A model generated the notes under the pieces. The model was not told where the DNA came from. It saw only the letters and a program-made list of their open reading frames with translations, and did not search any database. The position numbers were made by a program, and so were the translations under genes. Source: Oxytricha trifallax (Eukaryota > Ciliophora > Spirotrichea > Sporadotrichida > Oxytrichidae). Taken from it: 64,000 nt of DNA. The DNA lies in the NCBI GenBank assembly GCA_000711775.1, contig ARYC01001184.1:1-64000 (forward strand). Reading direction: 5' to 3'. Shown here one piece after another: positions 1 through 10,229 of this stretch. The stretch's first letter is position 1. Every line of letters starts with the position of its first letter.

Positions 1-1414
1 ATTACTTGGATCATGTCAATAAAAGTTATCATTCCAGCAACCAAGAAAAGTAGAGACCAGAGAAGCTTGTACTCAGTAGGAGCCTACTTATGACAACTTT
101 GACCAGTCTAGTTTTCAGATTTAAATATAAGTTAAGTAGGAGGTTATCATAGAAGCTGTGTAAATTGAGGAGGTTAAGCATCCCTCCATAGAGCATTAAT
201 AAATCCCAGCCAAAGTTGACTATTAATGCAAAGAATGCAATATAGTTTTCCCTTACAAATCAACTTATAAGAGACACTTGAGAGATATACACAACGATAT
301 GCCACGGTTATATCTCAAGCATTAAAAGAAAGATGGGAAGTATGTCTGTGAGTTCTGTGAGAAGCCATATTCTCATACTAGAGACCTCAAAGTGCACTTA
401 AAAAAAAGCATAATTAAAGTTTTGTCTTTATTCATGAACCTACAGGGAATAGATTCCTCTAAAAGAGAAGATCAAAACCCAGTGGAGTCTCTTAGAGTTG
501 AAGTCTAGAAGTAAGTTAAAATGAAGAAAGCAGTCAAGAACTTTCCAGTCTCTGAGATCAATAAAATCATGGTTAAAATAGAGGCAATGAAGATTCCTAT
601 ATTAAAAATTATTGACTTAGATTCTTGCCTAGAAAGCTACGTCACTCTTGAAGATAAAAAAGAGAAGATAGTCATTACTGATGACTAATATGCTTATAAG
701 ATATATCCTTTCAATTACTTCCTTGCTGATGACAAGTTCCAAATGGAATTTGCTAGATGAGTATTATGCTCTTTAAAAGGCAAAGTTAAATGAGTGCAGG
801 CATATCATCTAGCTTGATGCTATTTTACTTGGTAAAGATCTTGTAGCCTTCAGGCTTCCTTTACTTGAAATGACTTACAGAGAATTCTTATCTGACAATA
901 GATGTCAGAGATAAATTAGCTAGATAGTATAGCAGATAGTTAGGGGATTGAAGAGCTTCACAAGCTAGGTTATGTTCATAGAGACTTAAAGCCAGAAAAT
1001 ATCATGTTGAACTTTCAGCCTCTTAGAGTTTACATTATAGACTTCAACAGAGCTCAAAGAGTACAAGCCTCTGCATAAGGAAATGTATACGGCACTCCTG
1101 GATATTTCCCAGAGAGAGAGGATTGGAGAGATGGAGACACTTAATGGGATATCTGGGCTCTAACACTAATAATAATAGAGAGCGACATGCCAAAAAACGA
1201 TTACTATAGCTGCAGGGGTGAGAGAGATTCTAAGAAAAGAATCAAACAATATCTCGATAAAAATAAAATAAATGGAGGTCTCAGAGAACTTGCATACTCA
1301 ACTATTATCAAGCCAAGCTAAGAGAATTAACAAGCAATAGAAACAATCAAACATCAACTTAGAAAGATAAAATTCAGAGAACTGCCACATGACTCTAAGC
1401 TTATGTTTGTGTGA
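1..1414 (+). pseudogene. TBE-A 57-kDa-class zinc-finger/protein-kinase gene, broken
   Basis: Read with TAA/TAG as Gln. Two C2H2 fingers are visible: one starting CKECNIVFPYKSTYKRHLRD near 230-290 and one starting CEFCEKPYSHTRDLKVHL near 350-400. A linker follows, then a kinase domain: AYKIYPF (probable beta-3 lysine) near 690, HRDLKPEN near 980-1003, IIDFN near 1037 (DFN where kinases usually have DFG), GTPGYFPE near 1090, then WDIWAL. The tail ends PHDSKLMFV with TGA at 1412-1414. In-frame TGA near 758-760 and at least two frame changes between 750 and 945 break it. The family is the zinc-finger/kinase protein of TBE transposons; its exact role in transposition is not established. Identification is secure because five other copies in this window align. 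Confidence 0.85.
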
Positions 1415-1575
1415 AATATTTTAAAAACTCGCTTGTTATACTCACTTAAAATACTAATATTTAAACATTAAACCCCTACATAAACCCTATTAAAACCCTA
1501 ATAAAGTATGCACTAATAGTCTACTTTTATCAATCAAAAACTCAATCAAACTACTGAAAGGGTTTTGGGGTTTTG
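1..1575. mobile_element. TBE-A, right part of a telomere-bearing transposon, cut by the window start
   Basis: The element runs off the left window edge. Its right end is the G4T4-type terminus at about 1560-1575 (GGGTTTTGGGGTTTTG), followed by ATT, which fits the ANT target duplication of TBE elements. The sub-terminal stretch 1459-1560 is alignable by eye with the ends at 15.04-15.13 kb and 57.4-57.5 kb (shared words such as AAACCCTA, AATAAAGTATGCA, ATAGTCTACTTTTAT). The only gene inside the window is the zinc-finger/kinase gene, pointing toward the right end, which is the mirror of the arrangement in complete TBE-D. The transposase and 22-kDa-class gene would lie left of base 1. Confidence 0.88.
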
Positions 1576-1578
1576 ATT

Positions 1579-2124
1579 GGATAAAATAGAAAAATATCAA
1601 ATAATTAGCTCAAAATAAACAAGTTAATACAATAAAATTAATAATTTTTGTTCTTAATTAGGTATGTAAAATAAATGGTTAATAAGCTAGGTAGATAAAT
1701 GAAATGAAAGAGTCTGCGCTTGATATTATTTATAATAGGAATAAATTATTAGTGAAATGATATCAGTTGTGATTTTAAGGAGTCATGGTAGAAGAAGCAC
1801 TAATTAATTAATTAATTTAGCTTTTTTTAAATCAAATAATCACAACCAATAAATGCAACTAAATATAATCATAATGCAAGATAAACTTATTATCGCATTC
1901 TTAGGAGCATAATGAATAAAATATTAACCAATTCTACAATATGTTGAGTTTGAGATCACCAAATAGAGCAATTGAAGAGAGTAGACACAAACGAAATGAG
2001 TATCATAAAATGCTTATTATTTTTATATTAATTATAAATAGTTCCAAAAAATTCAAACAAATTACAGAAAATGATAGTTGAATTCCATTTACCCAACAAA
2101 TTACTAGTTGACAAACTAAATAGA
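1579..2124. other. AT-rich stretch, no gene recognised
   Basis: Very AT-rich right flank of TBE-A, with a short ATTA/TTAA run near 1800-1825. No convincing coding segment, RNA gene or repeat pair was seen. It is probably germline-limited spacer or eliminated sequence. Confidence 0.4.
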
Positions 2125-2223
2125 TCAGTTTAATTTCTTTTCATTAGAGTAACTATAAACTACAAGGTTTTCAGCTGAGATAACCGTATTTGTAACTTCC
2201 TTGATCTCTTGCTATATTTAAAG
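2125..2223 (-). CDS. Short coding-like segment, unknown protein
   Basis: A stretch without TGA in the ciliate code on the minus strand, ending with TGA at 2125-2127. It begins LQIQQEIKEVTNTVISAENL, a mixed hydrophilic composition unlike random AT-rich translation. Upstream (to about 2270) a further coding-like piece lies behind a TGA. No family is recognised. It could be a small macronuclear-destined segment or a pseudogene remnant; short length keeps confidence low. Confidence 0.25.
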
Positions 2224-2412
2224 TCAAAGAGAAACTTTAAAAGCCAAGAAATTCAATTGTTGTTCTTGATTGAAAAATGACTAGGAAACTAATAAATTAA
2301 TGTTTATTATATATAGTTTTTAAAGAATGCTATATTCAATTTCTTAATGATTTAATTTAGAAATAACATTGTTCAAATCACTGTAATAAATCAGAAATTT
2401 GTCATGTATTGA

Positions 2413-2592
2413 ATCTTTGAAATAAATGAAGTAGAAGAATCACCATTAAGTGTTAATTTTATTGGAAGACTACGTGATGGAAGTGGCTATTCAAAATACT
2501 CCTTCAATCAAATTAAATTCAATATAAGATTATGTAGCCAATAAAATATTTATTGCTTTTGCATTGACAAAGACAGTAGTAATGAATAATGA
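2413..2592 (+). CDS. Coding island, partial unknown protein
   Basis: Open for 59 codons in the ciliate code, from just after a TGA at 2410-2412 to TGA at 2590-2592. The reading includes NEVEESPLSVNFIGRLRDGS followed by YSKYSFNQIKF and a C-terminal CFCIDKDSSNEQ, with normal use of acidic, Gly and Ser residues, which marks it off from the surrounding AT-rich DNA. No start codon, signal or family is recognised. It is likely one segment of a rearranged host gene, with the rest elsewhere or removed, or a decayed copy. Confidence 0.4.
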
Positions 2593-3363
2593 ATTATAGG
2601 ATTAAACATATGATTAGCATCCTAATCAGCTCTTTCGATAATTTGAATCGATTTGCCTGATTGAACAAATCAAGAATGTTATATTGAAATATCAATTAAA
2701 ATTACTTAGAAAATTACTATAAATACCTTGCATATATATAAATAAATTAAATGAATGAAACAAATTTTATGTGATAACTAGTTCCAAAGACTTCAAGTTC
2801 TCGCATATATTACCATATTGATTTTATTAGTTACAATTAAATCTAAACTTAAGACTACATAATTTAGCAATTAAGAGCATTTTTATATAACATAGATTCA
2901 TAATCATTAATACTTCATTGTGAAATTTATTATAAAAAAAATCTTATTCTAATAAAAAAATATATTCTTGACAGAATTTTATTATTTTTAATACATATTA
3001 AAGATATTTAAATGATATAAATAGAGAACTTACTAAACTTTCCTAATACAACTTCCAATTGTTTAACATTATAAATAATATTTGAAATTAATTATTTCTG
3101 CTTCTTTATTTCCATGACATCAGTTGTTTTATTTTATAAAAATGAATGTCAATCAATTTCTAAAGGTAATTGCCTTATTAATTTAGAAATAAATTTGATA
3201 AAAAAGGTATTAAAAATAACCAGAATTTGCAATTCCTTATTCAAAGTTATCATAATATGTAATTAAAATTCAATAAGTTCGTAATAATATTATGAATCAT
3301 TATCTATTATTAAAATTGCAAATACTCATGAAACCACCAACAGAACTAGCCAAAATTCTACAT
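2593..3363. other. AT-rich spacer, no gene recognised
   Basis: Low-complexity AT-rich DNA with many short A and T runs. A few TGA-free frames exist but their composition (Ile, Asn, Lys, Tyr) is what random AT-rich DNA would give. It ends at the palindromic repeat. Confidence 0.4.
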
Positions 3364-3365
3364 TA

Positions 3366-3778
3366 TTGTAGGAATACATTTAAAATGGAAAATTAATTTA
3401 ATCAAAATTTATAATAAATCAAAATCTTGGCAGTTAAAGTTGGCCATTTTAAGCGATCTTGGGCTCGTTAGATAGAGAATTCAAAATTAGCTGGACTTTA
3501 TTAGTGGCGGTACTATTTTATCTCATTCCTGGAGCGAGATAACTTCACTTTAATGTGGGGGAATAATTTAATGAAATTATTCCCCCACATTAAAGTGAAG
3601 TTATCTCGCTCCAGGAATGAGATAAAATAGTACCGCCACTAATAAAGTCCAGCTAATTTTGAATTCTCTATCTAACGAGCCCAAGATCGCTTAAAATGGC
3701 CAACTTTAACTGCCAAGATTTTGATTTATTATAAATTTTGATTAAATTAATTTTCCAATTTTAAATGTATTCCTACAA
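3366..3778. repeat. Palindromic TA-flanked repeat, copy 1 (413 bp)
   Basis: A near-perfect inverted repeat over its whole length: two arms of about 200 bp meet at about 3572 in AATAATTT-AATG-AAATTATT. The ends are TTGTAGGAAT and ATTCCTACAA, flanked on both sides by TA (3364-3365, 3779-3780), as expected for TA-targeting Tc1/mariner-type elements. There is no gene. Copies 2 (28080-28498) and 3 (63440-63855) share ends, arm sequence and size. It is most simply a hairpin-forming non-autonomous element. The arms of this copy look almost identical, so it is recent or maintained. Confidence 0.85.
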
Positions 3779-3780
3779 TA

Positions 3781-5000
3781 TTAATAATTTTATATTTTGT
3801 ATTTTATAAATCAGACTATTGTAAAGTGCAAAATACAATATCAGATTTTATTCAAGTGTTTTAATTAAATCAAACTTGACGAATTAGTGGCATATCTGCT
3901 ACACAATTATAACGAATGATGAAGCCCTTTTCGATTAAATTTCATAACTTATAAGATTTGTTTTATCCGAGAAGTGATCAAACAAATTACATTTAGGGTT
4001 ACCATCTCCTCTTACCCTTAATTGTTTCCCTTAACTGGTTGTTTTTATCATTAATGAAAATTTAATATTTTATTTGCTTTCTTTCAAGGTGTGAAAGATT
4101 GAAGGTGTTAAGGATTGCATTAATGAGAGATCTATCCCATTCAATTTATTGTTGTTTTTCCAAATTATTAGGAAAACTTCGTACTTTCTGATTTATTTTG
4201 GAGATTAATACCTGATAGAAATCTTGTCTAGTTGTCTAAATGAAGAGCATATAGTGATTACTAAAAATTCATGTTGATAGGAAGACCATTGCTTCGTATT
4301 CTTCATGTAATAAATTAAAATATCACAATTTTGGCTGCCTACCAGATAATAAGTATAGTATTCAATTGGAGTGTATGATATTTTTATAATAGTACACATT
4401 TACTGATAATCTGTTTATTAAATTATACTTTTATCTTGATGTGCGTTTCTATGATGGTCTTGAGAATTAGAGATTACAAAATCATAGCAAATTCTTAAAG
4501 TTTCTCTCACGTAAAAATAGAGTAAAGCTACAAAATGGTCCAGGAAATTTATTTTATTTAAAAGACTCTACTAATTTTGATTTTGCTATAATAAGGTGTG
4601 AACATATTATTTAGGTGTCTAAGTCTAAATGTAATAGCTTAAACTATATACTTCAAATCTAAACCACATTTATTGGTATCTTACAGTAAAAAAAGTAATT
4701 ATAAAATGGTACTTTGATGTAGAATATCTGATTACCATTCAATTTTATTAAGATATCGAATCTTACTATTAGAATCCTATTTGAGGAGAAAAAACTTGAT
4801 TTTCCATTATTGTAAATTTATTAGTTGACAGATGTTTTCTAATCATTTTATATATTTATTTAAAAAAAGAATAAACTATCATAAATGAATACTTATTATT
4901 ACTATTGTTATTGCAGAAAATGGTCAAGATGCTATTTAAATTGAAAAAATGAATACAGAACTAGATGGAAAAAAGACTCTCCCTCACTTACCAAAAAATG
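3781..5000. other. AT-rich region, no gene recognised
   Basis: About 1.2 kb of AT-rich DNA. Short TGA-free frames are present on both strands but none has convincing protein composition. No RNA gene, terminal repeat or tandem repeat was found by eye. Confidence 0.35.
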
Positions 5001-5019
5001 CGAATATAAAAAAATAAAA

Positions 5020-5245
5020 AAACGAGAGGTCTCAGTGGTTGGCACGTTGAACGGTCTAGACAAGGGAACGCCCCCAGGGACCACGTTGATGAGGCTTCGC
5101 TAAGGCTGAGTCGGGGTTTAAAGAGGCAAGTCAGGACCTGAGATGTGATGACATGGGATAAGACCCCCAGGGACACCCTATTAGGGACACATAGGTCCAA
5201 AAAGCCAAAGTCGCTCCTCCAACCGAGGTACATCATTGATCAGGA
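5020..5245. other. GC-rich island, possible SINE-like or foreign insertion
   Basis: About 220 bp with clearly higher GC than its surroundings, with abrupt edges after an A-rich run (about 4985-5020) and before AT-rich DNA near 5245. The first 20 bases (GAGGTCTCAGTGGTTGGCAC) resemble the D-arm/A-box region of a tRNA, as in tRNA-derived SINEs, but no good B-box at the right distance and no clear target duplication was seen. CCCCCAGGGA occurs twice (near 5070 and 5165). A 72-codon minus-strand frame exists but its composition does not suggest a protein. It may be a short retroposon, a rearranged segment of a GC-richer gene, or foreign DNA. Confidence 0.4.
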
Positions 5246-6490
5246 GACTCTAGAGATATTGAAAATATATTCAGAAATCATAATCACTAGAACTAACTAA
5301 CTAGCTAATATACGCTCATTCAATATTAATAATAACAATAGCAATAATAATTATATATTAAATACTAGAGATCTTTATTTTTTGTTTTCATATTCACCTT
5401 AGCTTAAGTTATTCATCATCATTCATTAACTATCATAAATATGATCATTGGCTATTTCTATTAATCTTTCTTATATTTTAAGATTAAATGAATATAAATT
5501 GACATTGTGTAAATCAAATCTATATTGATTGCCAAATCCCTTAAATTTTAAAGATTTAGTAGATAAATAATTCATGTTGAAAATTAAAATCTTTCTTTAA
5601 TTTTCACTGAAATATCTTCATTCAAAAGTATCTCAATAAAAGGAAATAAAGTGATTTCATACTTTTGCGATTTTTTTGCAATATTTTGCTATGTATACTG
5701 TACTCTTGTTAGCTTTTTCTTGATAGAAATCTTATAAAGAATTATTGCTAAAGTGCTATATATTATTATCTTTGTAACAGTAACTCCTCAAGATAAATTT
5801 ATACCCGCTTAGTACGATGATAGCAGTAGAATACAATTATCTACTATATTAAATTATTGAATATCAAATTGGATGACTAATTATTCCATTAAATTGAAAT
5901 CTTTTAATTCAATAAAATTATTAACTAAATCCTTATCAAAATCAATTATACCCGCATATCTGGTAATATGTGAAATTTATGACTAATAAAATGATAACTA
6001 TATTACTCTTTTAGCATACTTAATATATAAAACTAGCAAATTATGATATATTACTTACTTTTATTCTAAAATAATAATTAATTGATATTACTTATTAAAA
6101 TTAAATTCCCAATTAAATAATTATTATTTAATTTTTGTTTCTTTAATTTTTTAATTTATTAAGAGTAAGGATACTATGTTTAGAGAAATAAACTAGAAAA
6201 AATTTGAATAAAAAGACTCCAATTATTAATCTTTTAAACAAATAAGCTTTCTCCCATTTTAATTTCGAATACCTAATCAACCTGAATCTCTTCTTGTTTA
6301 CTTTGTTAAACTGATATTTTACAAAGAGCTAAAGTGCAGCTTGATTTTAACTGAAATTTATTTAAAAGAAACCTATTCTTTAAGATAATTCAATTCTTTA
6401 GCTACTATGATAATCACAGTTTTTCCCATTTTAAATTAAGCAGTCAACTTCTAAAATTATCTTTAGAACAAACTGTGAACATAAATTAAT
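5246..6490. other. AT-rich region, no gene recognised
   Basis: AT-rich DNA between the GC island and the next coding island. Nothing beyond short TGA-free frames of low complexity was found. Confidence 0.35.
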
Positions 6491-6492
6491 CG

Positions 6493-7318
6493 TCAAGAAT
6501 TAATATTAGTCTAAGGAGATTTTGGAGTCACTTAATAATCTACATGACTAAAAAGTGCGTGGTAAAAGCAAAATCTTATCTCAAAAGAGAATAATGCACT
6601 TTGTTTAACTAAATTTAGACTTTTTATATAAGAAACTTTATAATAAGTTGTCTCCACATAAGAATATAGTGCCAATTTAATATTTTAATAATGCTATTCA
6701 ATGTTACAAAACAATTTTGCAACGTGATGCAACTTCTACCATGACCATGCAAACTTATGTATTATGGATGTTTAAAATACGGAGAGCAAACAATACTAAT
6801 AACACTATTCTTAATATAACCTTTAGAGAAAACCTTTTAGAGAATCGTGAGAAACAATAATAATATATAGATTTTGATAAACCTTTTATATTTATATTTA
6901 ATTTAGATACTGAAAACTCTCTTTTTGATAATCATACAGCGAGTCAATTAGATTTAAAGTATCTTTCTCATTCTCTTAAGCAACTCGACCATGATCAAGA
7001 TGCTCTTCATCTGACTCAATCTTAGATGATTTTCTCTCTACGTCAAGTGCTTCATATAAGCGCGCACCATCATAGATATTTCATTAGAGGTAGTTGTTAA
7101 GCCGGCTTCTTCTCAATGTCAAATGCCTCGAACCATGGTTTGGTCTTTGGCATACGCGAGCTGAGCGTGCTTGACTCGGTCGTCGCTTGTGTAGTTGACC
7201 ATCTCGTAGATGTAGATAATGTCCCTGATGGCCTAGGGCGAAAATGATGTTCAACACTCTATAGGCTTCTTTCTTGCAACTGGGTGCTTGCTGATTTTGC
7301 AAAATCTTTGCTGCACCT
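6493..7318 (-). pseudogene. Host-type coding island in three frames, unknown protein
   Basis: The right half (about 6900-7318, minus strand) has GC content and codon mix of an expressed gene. Reading down from 7318, one frame gives KKEAYRVLNIIFALG, a second RDIIYIYEMVNYTSDDRVKH followed by AQLAYAKDQTMVRG, a third EAFDIEKKPAQQLPLMKYL. A fourth starts YDGARLYEALDVERKSSKIE and stays open for 194 codons to TGA at 6493-6495, though its last ~130 codons look like AT-rich noncoding DNA. The frame changes sit about 30-40 codons apart. I do not recognise the family. It is either a pseudogene, or several macronuclear-destined segments with tiny interruptions, or a sequence with indel errors. Confidence 0.45.
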
Positions 7319-7487
7319 TGTGATTGACTTGATTGACTTCAATATTTAATTTTAAATTTTTTGTAATTTAAATATTTTTAATTTGATAAATAGGCTGACT
7401 TAAAAATATGATTACCTTGATCTTTAATTGACATATTATTTTTATTAATACTAAAAGTTTTATTAACTTCAAAAAGCAGTGTTCGAG

Positions 7488-7568
7488 ATGAATCGGCAAT
7501 TATCAGGATCCTTAGAACCTTCAAGCATAGTGATTCAAGAACCCTTTGAAAATCTCACTAGCATCTGA
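7488..7568 (+). CDS. Small open frame, 26 residues, start of an unknown protein
   Basis: ATG at 7488 opens MNRQLSGSLEPSSIVIQEPF and ends at TGA 7566-7568 after NLTSI. The composition (Ser, Glu, Pro, Gln) is unlike random AT-rich translation. It may be the first coding segment of a host gene whose rest continues elsewhere after rearrangement; the next bases (AACAACCCAACCCCTCTGAG) read on in another frame. Too short for family assignment. Confidence 0.3.
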   Translation: MNRQLSGSLEPSSIVIQEPFENLTSI

Positions 7569-7898
7569 ACAACCCAACCCCTCTGAGAAGGATTTTAAAG
7601 ATAAATATAAACACCAAATACAATTCTTACTAGTTGAATAAAGCAACCCAAATATACTTAATTAGATGTTTTAGTGATTTAATTTTTAGGTTATAATTGG
7701 GGGTCTTAACGGGGGGTTGGTAAAGAAATTAGGTCAAATTGCAAAATTTGAAATACAATTTAGCGATATTTTTGTCTATTAAAGATAATAATTTTTTAGA
7801 TCTACTGCTAAAGCTTAGTAAGGTACAAATATGAATATAGTACTGATTTATTCAGCTATAGAAAAGTTATTACATAAGAATGCTATTACTGTTAGATA

Positions 7899-9097
7899 CA
7901 AAACCCCTAACCCTTTAATGAGTTTTATATGTTTTGATAGATTAGGGTAATGTTAGGAATTAGGGTTTCTAAGTGTTTTGAAGAATCTTTTTCATGATGA
8001 TTTGAATTTATTAATAGATTATTTAAGAGGATATTTCTTTCCTCTTGTATGCGTAATGATTGTTAGATATGTGCTTAAGACCTTTATAAGGAAATATTAA
8101 ATATTTTTTTAACAATATTTTCAATGTTTTCATCTTTTTATTAAGCGATCAATTTTATCACTCATTTTTGAGAAATAAATATCTCCTTCATTGTTTATTT
8201 TTGACATTTAAGCGAATATTATTTTGAAAAATTTAGGTTTTACAATGAATTAATTTTACTTATTGCTATAATATTGAGTTCGCAAATTGTAATCAGAGTT
8301 TATTTTATCATATCTATGAAAGTTACCTGGAATTTAAAAATAAAATATTCAAAAAATTGGAGAAACGAGAGATTATAAGATAATTATTGATCCATATTGT
8401 CAGATAATTAAAAAAACGAGCAGAAATGTATGTCAAGCTTAAAATAAAGTATTTCCAGACTTTATTATAGATAAAGCACCTATCGAATATATATATCATA
8501 TAAAAAGTCAAGTAATATTTATTATGGAGAAGGATATTGAAATTTTCAACAATTTTTAATTATGGATTTACAATTTTGACATTATGTTCTATTAAAAAGT
8601 CACCTAAATTATCAAGAATTTAATTAGTAGGACCTCCAAATATGTTTTAAATTTGATATGGAGGTAATAATTAAGTTCAAAATCATATAAGGAACACTTA
8701 AATATAAAATTAAAAAAATAATTATACTTCTTATAAGGTTGAAACTTAATTTGAAGGACCTACTAAAATATAAAAACTATATTGGCAGTAGATAAATAAT
8801 AAAAAAAGCAACTTCAAATATGGAATTTAAAATCTTGAAGAATTTCACAATTTTGATAAAACTAAACAAACCATATCGATAATTGAAGATTACACAAAAC
8901 TTCATAAATAATTACTGATAAAATATATTTTATAAGAATCCATAATTGTACAAAATTGAATCACATAGAATTACTAATACAAATAATGAAATACAATGAA
9001 ATTAGGAAAATGGTTGATTAAAATTCAAAACCCTAATCCCCAACATAACCTATATCAATAAAAAAATTTTAAACTTATTAAGAGGTTTTATGTTTTG
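7899..9097. mobile_element. 1.2-kb TBE derivative: two facing TBE ends without genes
   Basis: The left end CAAAACCCCTAACCC (7899) continues TTTAATGAGTTTTATATG, aligning with the TBE-D left end (CAAAACCCCAAAACCCCTTAATGAAGTTTATAAG). The right end around 9025-9097 (TTAAACTTATTAAGAGGTTTTATGTTTTG) aligns with the TBE-D right end in the opposite sense. The flanks are ATA on the left and ATT on the right, one base off a perfect duplication. No transposase, 22-kDa-class or kinase reading was found between them. This is best explained as an internally deleted or non-autonomous TBE; two unrelated solo ends is the alternative. Confidence 0.6.
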
Positions 9098-9179
9098 ATT
9101 ACTGTCTGCTAGCTGTTAGACTTTCAATTATGGTTTTAAATCATCCTAAAAGTAAATAAAAGTTCTCTTAGGTTCATAT

Positions 9180-10101
9180 TAACTACTCTTCGACTCGAAG
9201 ACTTTGAAGTAATGGCCAAAATTCTATTAAAATTAGCTGCAGTGTAGTCACATCACAAGTTTCCTGAAATCAGTATCCTCCTTAGACTATATGCAATATT
9301 ATAGATTAAATGGCATTACTTACAAGACAGTCAACAGACGAAGAGAGTGATTGATTTAGTAAATATTCAAAAATTGCCCTAAATATATTTTAATAATCAA
9401 GATATAGATTTATTATAATTATTTATTTTAATAAAATAAAATTTACGAGCTAAGTCGAATAAAAATCTTTTTGTGTTAGCTTGTATAGATTACTAAATTA
9501 ATTTTGATCATTTTTTAAGTTAATTTTACCATTTTTATTTATACATTTTATACCTAATAATCTCATCCAATAAATTTAATTTATTGAATCATAGACATTT
9601 ATTATTGGTGTAATTAATAATTAGAAGATTGTTTAATTGTATATTTAAAATTGAATTTATCTTTTATGAAAAACTTAGGCCATATTTAATATATTATTTA
9701 TATTCACTTATTCCACTTGCTCAAGAATAATAGTTTTTTATTGTATATGATGCTAAAGTATTATAAAATACAATTTTTTATTATTTAATCATTTGCTGGC
9801 AATTTTAAGTAATCTTACTGGTTTTACAGTGACATTTTATAGTAATAATAAACTATATAAATGATTGAAGGTATGAAGACTATTTACAAAAACATCAAGA
9901 TTTTACACGCTGGTGAAGCTGTATTCACCTTCAACACCTTTTATTTGTAATTTACGATGCAAGAAAAATTATTCTAAGGAAATCTACTACCAGATAGTAA
10001 AGGTTACTCATGGAATTTTAGCTGTAATTTGTGAAGATTTTGGCTTAGTAAGTAAGGTATTCACCCTCAGTCTGTTAAGCGAGAGTAGCTTATAGAATTT
10101 T
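9180..10101 (+). pseudogene. TBE transposase fragment, plus strand, with internal insertion
   Basis: Two pieces align with the TBE-D transposase. Piece one (about 9180-9365) reads HHKFPEISILLRLYAI... and ends KRVIDLV, matching FHRQFPELKISAQSV... and KRVIDF of TBE-D. Piece two (about 9880-10095) begins NIKILHAGEAVFTFNTF, matching NIKFINADEAVFTLNTF: the first catalytic Asp is Gly here. It then continues in another frame through KVTHGILAVICEDFGLVS. Between them lie ~500 bp of unrelated AT-rich DNA, with AAAATTGCC near 9373 and GGCAATTTT near 9799 as a possible inverted pair. The second catalytic Asp and the Glu are absent. It is orientated opposite to TBE-B and belongs to a different, truncated TBE. 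Confidence 0.7.
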
Positions 10102-10229
10102 AACATAAGCTAAGAGATAAGTAAAGCAAGCAAGTAAGATATCTTTCATAAACCCGTTAACTCTTCAGCGGTTTTTTTAGTATTAGAGGTTTTTTATTTT
10201 ACTTTTTTTCGCTTTAACATAATTTTGGC

